DNA from: Streptomyces albofaciens JCM 4342
GTDB taxonomy: Bacteria > Actinomycetota > Actinomycetes > Streptomycetales > Streptomycetaceae
Assembly: GCF_008634025.1 (NCBI RefSeq)
Contig: NZ_PDCM01000001.1
Coordinates: forward strand, 62,001 to 126,000
Direction of reading: 5' to 3'
DNA: 64,000 nt
Positions 41,164 to 49,341 of this stretch are shown here, in pieces. Positions within the stretch are counted from its first letter, which is position 1, and each line of letters opens with the position of its first letter. The notes below the pieces were generated by a model. The model was not told the origin of the DNA, made no database searches, and saw only the letters and a program-made list of their open reading frames with translations. Made by a program: the position numbers and the translations under genes.

Positions 41164-41740
41164 GCGCGATGGCGTGTCCGATGTCGGTGAAGGTGGCGCC
41201 TGACAGGAGCGGGATGCCGAAGAAGCCGATGACGGACGCCAGGTAGAGGTAGCGCCAGGGCGGCGGCAGCCGGTAGGCGAGCAGGCCGGCCGCCGCCGCC
41301 AGGCCGTACGAGACGCCGATGTCGACGACGTGCGTCATGGAGCGGGGCAACCGGTGGCCCTCGATGGCGAGCAGGACCAGTTCCTGGCTGGCGAGGGTGG
41401 CGGTGACGTGGGCGACGCCGATCGTCAGCAGCCAGCGCCAGGTGCCCAGCCAGCGCTCGACATTGGCGTGCACCAGCTCGAAGAGGACGGCGTACAGGAG
41501 GAAGGAGGACGGGTCCTCGATCCAGAAGCCGCTGATGAGGAGGGAGGAGAGGGGGTGCCGGTTCAGCTCGTGGATGTTGCTGCTGGTGCGGTGGAGGAGG
41601 AAGTCGCCCAGCCCCTCGGTGGCCCCCGCGACGACGAGGCTGGTGATGCCGATAACCAGCAGCCAGACGTGGGTGCCGGGCGCGGACCGTACCCAGGCCG
41701 CCACCCGGTCGGCCGGTGCGGCGGGGAGCACGGGTTTCAT
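41057..41740 (-). CDS. Rhomboid-like membrane protein
   Basis: The 227-residue protein has about six membrane segments: THVWLLVIGITSLVVAGAT, DPSSFLLYAVLFELVHANVERWLG, WLLTIGVAHVTATLASQELVL, VDIGVSYGLAAAAGLLAYRL, YLYLASVIGFFGIPLL and DIGHAIALTLGLAAWPL. The layout and the histidine in the last segment resemble the rhomboid-like family (Rhomboid_2/PF20401 type). The catalytic GxSG motif is replaced by DIGVSYGLA and the usual serine is only tentatively present, so protease activity is doubtful. The ATG at 41740 overlaps the AsnC gene's stop by ATGA, so both are transcribed together. Its 3' end overlaps the convergent gene. Confidence 0.8.
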   Translation of the reverse strand: MKPVLPAAPADRVAAWVRSAPGTHVWLLVIGITSLVVAGATEGLGDFLLHRTSSNIHELNRHPLSSLLISGFWIEDPSSFLLYAVLFELVHANVERWLGTWRWLLTIGVAHVTATLASQELVLLAIEGHRLPRSMTHVVDIGVSYGLAAAAGLLAYRLPPPWRYLYLASVIGFFGIPLLSGATFTDIGHAIALTLGLAAWPLTPGAGADAAADADRTATPGRPPPDH

Positions 41741-42789
41741 CGTGCGCGGCCCGGTGGGGCGGCGGTGAGCGGGCCGGAGACGATCCGGCCCCGGCCGTGC
41801 GGCCCGGCCCCCTTGATCCGGCGGATCAGCGGCGAGGACTCCATGTGCCGCACGCCGGGCAGCGCCGCGATACGGGTGGTGAGGTACGTGTACAGCGCGC
41901 GTACATCGGGGCACAGTACCGACGCGAAGAGATTGTGCGGGCCGGTGGTCGCGCAGGCGAAGGCCACCTCGGGATGCTGGGCCAGCGCGGTTCCGGCGGC
42001 GGCCAGTTCACTGGGGGCGACGGAGAGCCAGAGGGAGACCATGACGCCGAAGCCGAAGTGCCGGGCGTCGTAGTCGACGTCGTAGTAGAGGACGCCGTCC
42101 GCGCGCAGCTCGGACAGCCGGCGGCGGACGGTGGACTGTGACCAGCCGGTGGCCGTGGCCAGGTCGGCGAGGCCGGTACGGCCGTCCTCGGCGAGCGCGT
42201 CCAGAAGGCGGTGGTCCGCCGCGGTGAGCGCGACGGGCGACGTGCGCGCGGGCGGCGCGCCGGTGCGCCGGTCGGCCGCGGCGGACGCCGGATGGCGCAG
42301 CCGCTCGGCCTGTTCCTCGGTCAGCGCGCCGGACTTGTTGACCAGGCCCAGCGGTCCGCCGAAGAATTCGTGCAGCATGCAGTGCGCGGTGACGCCGACC
42401 ACGCTGGGGGTCCGCGGCAGCTTCTGGAGCAGCAGCGCGTCACTGTCCCGGCTGCTGGCGGCGCGGCAGACGGCGCCGATCTCGGTGCCGCCGGACATCA
42501 GGCTCACCCAGGACGTGTCGGTGCGCCGGGCCAGCGCCTCGGCCACCGCGACGGCCGCGTCGGGCGTGCACTGCACCCGTACCAGCCATTCGATCTCGCC
42601 GAGGGCCGGCGGGTCGGCGAGCCCCAGCACCTTGATCATCCCGGCGCCGCGCAGCCGCCCGTAGCGGCGGGCGACGGTCTGGTCGGAGACGCCGAGGACC
42701 TCGGCGATACGGCTGAACGGGGCCCGGCCGTCGAGCTGAAGGGCGTGGACCAGTCCCCGGTCCAGCTCGTCGAAGCCGTCGGTTTTCAC
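41737..42789 (-). CDS. Lrp/AsnC-family regulator with two AsnC modules
   Basis: The 350-residue protein contains two helix-turn-helix units: DELDRGLVHALQLDGRAPFSRIAEVLGVSDQTVARRYGRLR at the N terminus and TAADHRLLDALAEDGRTGLADLATATGWSQSTVRRRLSEL at about residue 190. Each is followed by a RAM-like ligand domain (WLVRVQCTPDAAVAVAEAL and FGFGVMVSLWLSVAPSEL). Double AsnC proteins are common in Streptomyces and usually sense amino acids. The divergent MFS exporter at 42907, 117 bp away, is the likely target. It overlaps the rhomboid-like gene downstream. The ligand is unknown. Confidence 0.92.
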   Translation of the reverse strand: MKTDGFDELDRGLVHALQLDGRAPFSRIAEVLGVSDQTVARRYGRLRGAGMIKVLGLADPPALGEIEWLVRVQCTPDAAVAVAEALARRTDTSWVSLMSGGTEIGAVCRAASSRDSDALLLQKLPRTPSVVGVTAHCMLHEFFGGPLGLVNKSGALTEEQAERLRHPASAAADRRTGAPPARTSPVALTAADHRLLDALAEDGRTGLADLATATGWSQSTVRRRLSELRADGVLYYDVDYDARHFGFGVMVSLWLSVAPSELAAAGTALAQHPEVAFACATTGPHNLFASVLCPDVRALYTYLTTRIAALPGVRHMESSPLIRRIKGAGPHGRGRIVSGPLTAAPPGRAR

Positions 42790-42906
42790 CAGGAAAGGCT
42801 AACCCGTGTCGGATTGCGCCGCACGGTACGCCGTGGCTGGGAGTGGCGGGGGTGCCGCCCGGATTCTGGTGCGGGGGGACGGAACGAATGACGCCATAAG
42901 ACAGCG

Positions 42907-44571
42907 ATGACCACAGAGGTTTCTGATGCACAACGGGTGGAGCGGATCTTGATGCACAACGGGCGGAGCAGGTGGTGGCCGCTGGTCGCCATCACCCTGG
43001 GCAACTTCATGTTGCTCGTGGACGTGACGATCGTGAACACGGCGCTGCCGCGGATAGCCGATGGTCTGCACGCCTCCTTCACCTCCTTGCAGTGGGTGAT
43101 GGACATCTACGCGCTGGCGCTGGCCGCGCTCCTGATGGTGGCCGGTTCGGCGGCCGACCTCTTCGGACGCCGCAAGCTGTACCTGGCGGGGCTCGCGCTG
43201 TTCGCGCTGTCCTCGCTGGCCTGCGGCCTGGCGCCCGACGAGGGCGTACTGATCGCCGCACGGGCGGTGCAGGGCGTGGGCGCGGCGGCGATGTTCGCCA
43301 CCAACACGCCGCTGCTGATGGCCGCGTACCAGGGCCGTGACCGGGGGGTCGCCTTCGGCATCTGGGGCGGTACGGGCGGTGCCGCGGCGGCGGTCGGCCC
43401 GCTGCTGGGCGGCGTGCTGACCCAGTACGTGGACTGGCGCGCGATCTTCCTGGTCAACCTGCCGCTGACGGCGGTGGCGATGTGGATCACTCTGCGGTCG
43501 GTACCGGAGTCGTACGGCGACCGTACGGGACGCATCGACTGGCCGGGCGCCGGCGCGTTCACCCTCTGCGCGGGCGCACTGACGTACGGGCTGATGCGCG
43601 GCGGCGAGGAGGGCTGGACGGAGTCCGGCACACTGCTGTCGCTGGCGGTGGCCCTGCTGGCGCTGGTCGTCTTCGTGGCCGTGGAACGCCGTACGGCCCA
43701 GCCGCTGCTGGACCTGAAGCTGATGCGGCGCCCGGTCTTCGCCGTCCTGATGGTGGCGGCGCTGCTGCTCCAGGCCGCGGCGTTCCCGTACCTGACGTAC
43801 GTGGGCCTGTGGGTGCAGAACATCCTGGGCCTGAGCCCCGTGATGGGCGGTCTCGCGGTGCTGCCGATGGCGGCGGCGTCCATGGCCGTGGGCATGCTCG
43901 GCGGCCGGTTCCTGCACCGGCTGGCGCCGCGGGTGCCCATCGGCGTCGGCCTGCTGCTGATCGGCGCCGGACCGCTGCTGCACGTCCTGCTGCTGAACGA
44001 CGACTCCGGCTGGGCGGTCCTCACGCCGGGCCTGCTCATCAGCGGCGTCGGCATCGGCATGGCCATGCCCGTACTGGTCTCGGCGGCGCTGGGCGCGGCC
44101 CCGCCGCAGCGCGCCGGCATGGCCAGCGGCGCGGTGAACACCTTCCGCCAGCTCGGCTTCGCGCTGGGCATCGCGATCCTCGGCACGGTCTTCACGCAGG
44201 GCGTGCGGTCCGCGGGCGCACACGCCGGACCGGGCGTCGGTTACGTCCACGGCCTGACCCGGGTGTCCCTGGTCGCGGGCATCGTCGCGGTGGCGACGGG
44301 TCTGCTGGTGCTGGCCGTCGTGCGAATCGGGGGTCCGGAGCGGAGCGGGAGTTCGGAGCGGAGCGATTCCGCGGGGCGTACGGCTCCGGCTGGTTCGGGG
44401 GCGGTTGGTTCGGGTTCGGATTCGGGGTCGGGTTCGGGGTCGGGGCCTGGTACAGGGTCTGGTTCGGGATCCGGATCGGGATCGAAATCGGGCTCTGGCA
44501 CGGCCGGATCCGGTACGGACGATACGGCTACGGCCGCCGCCGGTACGCCGGTCGGCGTGGACCAGGGGTGA
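42907..44571 (+). CDS. MFS drug exporter, DHA2/EmrB-QacA type
   Basis: The 554-residue protein has 14 predicted membrane segments. Motif A is AGSAADLFGRRKLYLAG and motif C is IWGGTGGAAAAVGPLLGG. WVMDIYALALAALLM and the D1 helix NFMLLVDVTIVNTALP are typical of DHA2 exporters. The C terminus is a long Ser/Gly/Asp tail (SGSDSGSGSGSGPGTGSGSG) that is repetitive at the DNA level. Such proteins export drugs, dyes or antibiotics with proton uptake. The divergent AsnC protein probably controls it. The ATG at 42907 begins the longest sensible frame; an ATG at 42952 is an alternative. Confidence 0.92.
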   Translation: MTTEVSDAQRVERILMHNGRSRWWPLVAITLGNFMLLVDVTIVNTALPRIADGLHASFTSLQWVMDIYALALAALLMVAGSAADLFGRRKLYLAGLALFALSSLACGLAPDEGVLIAARAVQGVGAAAMFATNTPLLMAAYQGRDRGVAFGIWGGTGGAAAAVGPLLGGVLTQYVDWRAIFLVNLPLTAVAMWITLRSVPESYGDRTGRIDWPGAGAFTLCAGALTYGLMRGGEEGWTESGTLLSLAVALLALVVFVAVERRTAQPLLDLKLMRRPVFAVLMVAALLLQAAAFPYLTYVGLWVQNILGLSPVMGGLAVLPMAAASMAVGMLGGRFLHRLAPRVPIGVGLLLIGAGPLLHVLLLNDDSGWAVLTPGLLISGVGIGMAMPVLVSAALGAAPPQRAGMASGAVNTFRQLGFALGIAILGTVFTQGVRSAGAHAGPGVGYVHGLTRVSLVAGIVAVATGLLVLAVVRIGGPERSGSSERSDSAGRTAPAGSGAVGSGSDSGSGSGSGPGTGSGSGSGSGSKSGSGTAGSGTDDTATAAAGTPVGVDQG

Positions 44572-44598
44572 CGGCAGCCCCGTACGAACAACGTCACC

Positions 44599-44629
44599 GC
44601 GTGGCCGACTCACGGCGAGTCGGCCACGC
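44599..44629 (+). terminator. Terminator of the MFS gene
   Basis: GCGTGGCCGACTC (44599-44611) and GAGTCGGCCACGC (44617-44629) are perfect 13-bp arms with a 5-nt loop, 27 bp after the stop at 44571. It is followed by GGGCGACC rather than a T-run, as is common here. Confidence 0.82.
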
Positions 44630-44636
44630 CGGGCGA

Positions 44637-44735
44637 CCACAACGGGACGGCCACAACAGGTAGTCGGCCACAACGAGCCGGTCACAACGGACCGATCACA
44701 ACGGGCCGATCACAACAAGTAGTCGGCAACAACAG
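44637..44735 (+). repeat. CACAACGGGCCGAT-type repeats after the MFS terminator
   Basis: About six units of 13-17 bp share CACAACGG/CACAACAG with GCCGAT or GTAGTCGG tails. The remaining region up to 45079 has no gene. Around 44880-44945, TCGGTTGCG with GCCTCG recurs three times. Confidence 0.6.
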
Positions 44736-45079
44736 AAGATCAACGGGTCGGCCCCCGGAACCGTCCGGCGCCGTAGCCGGTTCCGGGTGGCCGCCTGGCG
44801 CCGTGTCCCGATCCTCCTCGCGCCCGCATCCCCAAGTCAATCTTCGGGTTTCCTTCCAATCCCCTTAGCTCAAGCTTGGGTTGGCGCACTCCGTAGCCCC
44901 TCGGTTGCGTGTCGATTGCACCTCGGTTGCGCCTCGACGCCTTGGATTCGGGCGTACAGACGCGTTCACGGGCGTTGAATCACGCGTGATCCCGTGCGCC
45001 CCTCGCGCGCCCGGCGCACAGAAGGCGCACGGAGCCGCCCTCCTTCGTAGGCCCTCGTCCCGACCCCCGGCCCTCACGC

Positions 45080-45904
45080 TCACCTCTCCACGATCGGCTC
45101 CTGCAGTTCGGTCACCCACCGCTCCCGGTCCTCCGGGCACTCCAGCGTCAGCTCCCGCGGGTAGCCGGCGGAGCGGTAGGGGCTGTCGTCGAGCCAGCGG
45201 GCCAGCGTCTGCGCGGTGGGCAGCACCCGCTCCATCGGGCCGCGGTGCACCACCGTGGCCGCCCGCTCGACGGCCGGCAGATCCACGATCGCGAAGTCGT
45301 GGTCCGGCCGCGGGGCGGCCGCGACCGGGACCGACGCGTGCACCGTGATCCGGTCCCCGCCCTCCGGCGCGTCCTCGTAGTACGCGATCGCCGGGCCGGA
45401 CGGCTCGACGCCCGCCGCGGTCAGCCGCCGGAACAGCTCCGCGTACAGCGGACGGATCACCGGTCCGATGTCCTCGGGCCCGAAGCTCGCCGCGGTGCCG
45501 GTCAGTTCGGCCACCCGTACCGCCTCGACGCGCTTGACCACCACCTCCTCCACGGCCATCCGCCCCTCCTCCTCGATCGTCCGGAGCCGCGCCTCGACCC
45601 GGGCCAGCCGGGCGCCCGCCGCCGTGACCGCCGCCGCCAGCTCGGCCCGGCGCAGCCTCAGCATGCCGCGCAGTTCCGCCGCACTCACCTGCTCGTCCAG
45701 GACGGCCGCGACCTGCTGGAGGCTGAAGCCGAGGTCTTTGAGGGCGATGATGCGGTTGAGGCGGGCGAGCTGCCCGGCCTCGTAGTAGCGGTAGCCGGTG
45801 ACCGGGTCCGTACGGGCCGGGCGCAGCAGCCCGATGGCGTCGTAGTGCCGCAGCATGCGGGCCGACACTCGGCCGTGACCTGCGAAATCTCCGATGGTGA
45901 ACAT
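45080..45904 (-). CDS. MerR-family regulator with GyrI-like effector domain
   Basis: The 274-residue protein has an N-terminal MerR helix-turn-helix (MFTIGDFAGHGRVSARMLRHYDAIGLLRPARTDPVTGYRYYE), a dimerisation coiled coil (LRRAELAAAVTAAGARLARVEARLRTIEEE), and a C-terminal GyrI-like domain. The last has AYYEDAPEGGDRITVHASVPV and YPRELTLECPEDRERWVTELQEPI. This is the BmrR/multidrug type that binds hydrophobic compounds. The start at 45904 matches the family N terminus. A MerR-type promoter with long spacer lies just upstream. The inducer and other targets are unknown. Confidence 0.92.
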   Translation of the reverse strand: MFTIGDFAGHGRVSARMLRHYDAIGLLRPARTDPVTGYRYYEAGQLARLNRIIALKDLGFSLQQVAAVLDEQVSAAELRGMLRLRRAELAAAVTAAGARLARVEARLRTIEEEGRMAVEEVVVKRVEAVRVAELTGTAASFGPEDIGPVIRPLYAELFRRLTAAGVEPSGPAIAYYEDAPEGGDRITVHASVPVAAAPRPDHDFAIVDLPAVERAATVVHRGPMERVLPTAQTLARWLDDSPYRSAGYPRELTLECPEDRERWVTELQEPIVER

Positions 45905-45914
45905 GACGTCTCCC

Positions 45915-45945
45915 AGTGCAGGGCCTGCCACGGTGTGAAGGTCAA
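45915..45945 (-). promoter_or_regulatory. MerR-type promoter with 19-bp spacer
   Basis: On the minus strand, TTGACC (45945-45940) and TGCACT (45920-45915) are 19 bp apart, the overlong spacing expected for MerR-activated promoters. The start codon at 45904 follows 10 bp later with GGGAG between. Autoregulation is inferred. The rest of 45946-46251 shows no gene. Confidence 0.45.
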
Positions 45946-46251
45946 GGGGGCGGCCGTCGGCCGGGGCGGTCCTGGTGAAGCCCGGCCGTAACGATCCTCG
46001 CGGAAGTCCGGCCGGCTCGTCCCGGGGAATCGAGGTACGCGCGGACTCGCGCCGGGTCGTGCGTCCCCGTCGTGCACCGGAGCGTGCGCCGGGGCACCAG
46101 CATTGCGTCAAGGGGCGTCCACGGACCGTCAACGATGCGTCAGTACGCCGCCGAACGCGTGCCGGTCCGGGCATAGCGTCGAGGAGGAGCCCCGGCACTT
46201 CCCTTCCCACCGGTCCGGGGCCGGTCCTGTGCGAGCACGAGGAGCGTCGCC

Positions 46252-46569
46252 GTGTCCCAGCAGCATCTGTACGAGGAAGATCCCGAGCCTGCCGAACGCA
46301 TCCCGGCCGGGCTGCTGTTCGTCCCCGTCCGGCCGGGCCCCGCGGGCTGTACGGCCCGCCTGTTCCGCACCCCGCTCGGCGGCCGCACCGCCGTCGGCTT
46401 CACCTCACCGCAGCGGCTCGCCGCGGCGCTCGGCACCGACCAGCCGTGGATCCGGCTCGCCGAGCCCGCGTTGCGCGCCCTCGCCGAGCCGCTCGGCGCC
46501 CGCGTCCTGACCGTGGACCCGCGCCTCGCCCCGAGTGCCCGCCGTACGCCGCTGCTGCGGGCCGTCTGA
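46252..46569 (+). CDS. SAV_915 family protein, 105 aa
   Basis: The small protein has the conserved pattern of this Streptomyces family: RIPAGLLFVPVRPGPAGCTARLFRTPLGGRTAVGFTSPQRLAAALG and ALRALAEPLGARVLTVDPRLA. This is related to SseB-like N-terminal domains. The GTG at 46252 opens the gene with MSQQHLYEEDPEP. It lies 17 bp before lysA and is probably co-transcribed with it. The role is unknown. There is no signal peptide or membrane segment. The pairing with a decarboxylase may point to a natural-product-associated lysA paralogue. Confidence 0.82.
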   Translation: MSQQHLYEEDPEPAERIPAGLLFVPVRPGPAGCTARLFRTPLGGRTAVGFTSPQRLAAALGTDQPWIRLAEPALRALAEPLGARVLTVDPRLAPSARRTPLLRAV

Positions 46570-46586
46570 GAAGGGCGAACGACACC

Positions 46587-48206
46587 ATGACCGCGACGAC
46601 CACGACACCGCAGCGCACCACCGGACAGCCGGCCGAACCGACCCGCCCCGGCCTTCCGGGCGCATCTTCGGGAGGGACTCCGGACGGCTCCTCGGACAGG
46701 CCCCCGAGCGGATCCCCGGGTGACTCTTATGACGGGTCCCCGAGTGCCCCTTATGACGAGTCCCCAAGCGGGTCCCCTGGCGCCCCTCATGACGGGTCCC
46801 CGAGCGGATCCCAGAGCGGATCCCCGAGCGCCCCTCATGACGGATCCCCGGACGGATCCCCGGGCGGGTCCCCTGACAGCTCCCCGGCCGGATCCCCTGA
46901 CAGTTCCCTGGACGACCTTTCCGTCTGGCCCGCCTCGACGGCCGAACTGCCGCACGCCGACCTCTCCGTGGGCGGCGTCCCGCTCACCGAGCTCGCCGAG
47001 CGCTTCGGCACCCCCACGTACGTCCTGGACGAGGCCGAGGTACGCGCTCGCTGCCGCGCCTACCTGCGGGCCTTCCCCGACGCCGACGTCCTGTACGCGG
47101 CCAAGGCGTTTCTCTGCCGCGCCATGGCCCACTGGATACGGGAGGAGGGCCTGGGCCTGGACGTCTGCTCCGCCGGCGAGCTGGAACTCGCCGTCACCAC
47201 CGGCTTCCCGCCCTCCCGCATCGTGCTGCACGGCAACGCCAAGAGCCCGGACGACCTGCACACCGCACTGCGCCTGGGCGTCGGCCGGATCGTCATCGAC
47301 AGCACCTCCGAGATCGCCCGGCTCGCCGCCGCGGTCCCCGCCGGGTCCCGGCAGCAGGTCCTCGTACGGGTGGTTCCGGGCATCGCGGCCGGCGGCCACG
47401 CCAAGATCCGTACCGGCACCGACGACCAGAAGTTCGGCCTCTCCCTGGCCGACGGTTCGGCACAGCACGCCATCACCCGCATCCTGGGGCAGCCGCGGCT
47501 GCACCTGGTCGGGCTGCACTGCCACCTGGGCTCGCAGATCACCACCGTCAAGCCGTTCCTGTCGGCCGTCCGGCGGCTGGTGGGCCTGCTGGCCCGTATC
47601 CACGAGCAGCACGGCGTCACGCTGCCTCAGCTGGACATCGGGGGCGGCCACGGCGTGGCCTACCGGCCCGGCGAAGCCCGCATGGACATCGCGACGCTCG
47701 GCGCCAAGGTGCGGGCCGAGCTGGCCGGCGGCTGCGCGGCGGCCGGACTGCCGGTGCCCCGGCTGACCGTCGAGCCGGGCCGCGCCATCGCGGGCCCGTC
47801 CGGCGTCGCGCTGTACCGGGTGCTGTCCGTCAAGCGGACCGGTGAGCACACCTTCGTGGCCGTCGACGGCGGGATGAGCGACAACCCGCGGCCCGCGCTG
47901 TACGGGGTGCGGTACGCGCCCCGGCTGGTCGGGCGCCGGTCGAGCGCCGCGCCCGCGCCGGTGAGCGTGGTGGGGCGGCACTGCGAGGCGGGCGATGTAC
48001 TCGCCGCGGGCGTACGGCTGCCCGGCGACGTACGGCCCGGCGACCTGATCGCCGTACCGGTGGCGGGCGCGTACCACCTGTCCATGGCCTCGGGCTACAA
48101 CCTGGTGGGCCGCCCGCCGGTGGTCGCCGTCGTGGACGGGCAGGCGCGCACGCTCGTACGGCGGGAGTCGCTGGCCGATATGCAGGAGCGCGACATCGGG
48201 CTGTGA
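46587..48206 (+). CDS. lysA: Diaminopimelate decarboxylase with repetitive N-terminal extension
   Basis: The catalytic part (about residues 120-539) is a group IV PLP decarboxylase: YAAKAFLCRAMAHWI with the PLP lysine, HGNAKSPDDL, GLHCHLGSQI, DIGGGHGVAY, EPGRAIAG and CEAGDVLA with the substrate cysteine. It converts meso-diaminopimelate to lysine. Residues 1 to about 110 are an unusual Ser/Gly/Pro/Asp tail of SPSAPHDGSPSG-like units. These are encoded by near-repeats of GACGGATCCCCGAGCGG and predict a disordered extension absent from most LysA proteins. The ATG at 46587 follows the SAV_915 gene. A start near residue 112 cannot be excluded. Because of the small partner gene, it may be a secondary paralogue. 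Confidence 0.9.
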   Translation: MTATTTTPQRTTGQPAEPTRPGLPGASSGGTPDGSSDRPPSGSPGDSYDGSPSAPYDESPSGSPGAPHDGSPSGSQSGSPSAPHDGSPDGSPGGSPDSSPAGSPDSSLDDLSVWPASTAELPHADLSVGGVPLTELAERFGTPTYVLDEAEVRARCRAYLRAFPDADVLYAAKAFLCRAMAHWIREEGLGLDVCSAGELELAVTTGFPPSRIVLHGNAKSPDDLHTALRLGVGRIVIDSTSEIARLAAAVPAGSRQQVLVRVVPGIAAGGHAKIRTGTDDQKFGLSLADGSAQHAITRILGQPRLHLVGLHCHLGSQITTVKPFLSAVRRLVGLLARIHEQHGVTLPQLDIGGGHGVAYRPGEARMDIATLGAKVRAELAGGCAAAGLPVPRLTVEPGRAIAGPSGVALYRVLSVKRTGEHTFVAVDGGMSDNPRPALYGVRYAPRLVGRRSSAAPAPVSVVGRHCEAGDVLAAGVRLPGDVRPGDLIAVPVAGAYHLSMASGYNLVGRPPVVAVVDGQARTLVRRESLADMQERDIGL

Positions 48207-48245
48207 CGCCCGGCCCGACACGGGGCTGTGACCCCGGCCCGGACC

Positions 48246-48287
48246 GCTGCATTGTGTACGGAGTGAAGACTCCGTGCACAATGCAGC
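48246..48287. promoter_or_regulatory. 19-bp imperfect inverted repeat between lysA and the FadR-like gene
   Basis: GCTGCATTGTGTACGGAGT (48246-48264) pairs with 48269-48287 with one mismatch around a GAAG loop. AATTATTTG follows. It is a good terminator for lysA. It also lies just upstream of TAGGAT (48297-48302), so it could be an operator for the GntR-type gene. Confidence 0.65.
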
Positions 48288-48380
48288 AATTATTTGTAGG
48301 ATGACTGGGCAACCGGGTAACCGGGTGGCTGGCGGTTGTCCGCACGTACGGCCGGAGCCGAGTCACCGCCCCGAGCCACT

Positions 48381-48465
48381 GACTCACCGAGTCACTGACT
48401 CACCGAGTCACCGAGTCACCGAGTCACCGAGTCACCGAGTCACCGAGTCACCGAGTCACCGAGTC
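48381..48465 (+). repeat. 8-bp tandem repeat (GAGTCACC) in the FadR leader
   Basis: Seven perfect GAGTCACC units run from 48405 to 48460, preceded by three variants (GACTCACC, GAGTCACT, GACTCACC) and followed by a partial GAGTCGAG. The array ends 12 bp before the FadR-like ATG at 48478. Neighbouring variants make GACTCACCGAGTC palindromes that can form small hairpins. Copy number could change by slippage. Confidence 0.92.
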
Positions 48466-48477
48466 GAGGATGTGCAC

Positions 48478-49188
48478 ATGGCATTGCAGGCAGCGGGACG
48501 GCAGTCCCTCGTGGACACCGTCGTAGACGCCCTGCGTGCCCAGCTGGCCGCCGGCACCTGGCCGGTGGGCGAGCGCATCCCCACCGAGCACGCGCTGGCC
48601 GAACAGCTACAGGTAGGACGCAACACCGTCCGAGAGGCCGTACGGGTCCTGGTGCACGCCGGCATGCTGCGCTCCCGGCAGGGCGAGGGCACCTTCGTCG
48701 TCTCCCAGGCCGACCCGGGCGACATCATGCGCGGCGTCCAGCGGGCCGGAATCCGGGACGTACTGGAGCTGCGCATCGCCCTGGAGGCGGAGGCCGCCCG
48801 CCTGGCGGCCCAGCGGCACCGGCCGGACGACCTGGAGCGGATGCGGGCCGCGCTGGACGCACAGGCCGCCCTGGAGGCCGCCGACGGGCAGCCCTTCGGT
48901 GGCGACCTGGAGCTGTACGCCGACCATGACGTGGCTTTCCACCGGGCCGTCGTGGAGGCCGCGCACAACAGCGCGCTGACCGCGACGTACGCCTGGTTCA
49001 GCAGCTCCGTGCGCGAAGCGCTGCTCTCCTCGCTCGGCGACGAGCAGATGCCGCAGATGGTGCACGGCGACCACCGGGCCGTCCTGGACGCCATCGCGTC
49101 CGGCGACCCGGAGGCGGCGGAGAAAGCCGCCCGGGCGCTGTTGGAGCCGCCGAAACGGGCGGTGGAGAAGCTGCTCGCGGAGCGGTGA
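48478..49188 (+). CDS. FadR/GntR-family regulator (FCD domain)
   Basis: The 236-residue protein has a GntR winged helix (VDALRAQLAAGTWPVGERIPTEHALAEQLQVGRNTVREAVRVLVHAGMLRSRQGEGTFV) and an FCD effector domain. The latter has VLELRIALEAEAARLAAQRH, ADHDVAFHRAVVEAAHN with the metal-binding Asp/His, and HGDHRAVLDAIASGDPEAAEKAARA. FCD proteins sense small organic acids, often with a bound metal. GAGGA just before the ATG, with about 8 bp spacing, favours 48478 over the GTG at 48472. The MFS gene at 49342 is the likely target. The leader contains the 8-bp array. Confidence 0.93.
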   Translation: MALQAAGRQSLVDTVVDALRAQLAAGTWPVGERIPTEHALAEQLQVGRNTVREAVRVLVHAGMLRSRQGEGTFVVSQADPGDIMRGVQRAGIRDVLELRIALEAEAARLAAQRHRPDDLERMRAALDAQAALEAADGQPFGGDLELYADHDVAFHRAVVEAAHNSALTATYAWFSSSVREALLSSLGDEQMPQMVHGDHRAVLDAIASGDPEAAEKAARALLEPPKRAVEKLLAER

Positions 49189-49341
49189 GGGACAGGACGG
49201 GGCGCAGCCATCGCGGAAACGTTCCACCCCCTCCTCACCACCCTCTTCCCCGTCCGCCCCATCCGCCCACACATGCGTACGACCGCCTCCGCCCCCACCC
49301 GTACGCCCACCCCACCCCCACGCAAGGAGAGTCACTAACCC

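Noticed and set aside
48381..48465. CRISPR array
   Set aside because: The units are 8 bp and contiguous, with no spacers and no cas genes. It is a simple tandem repeat.
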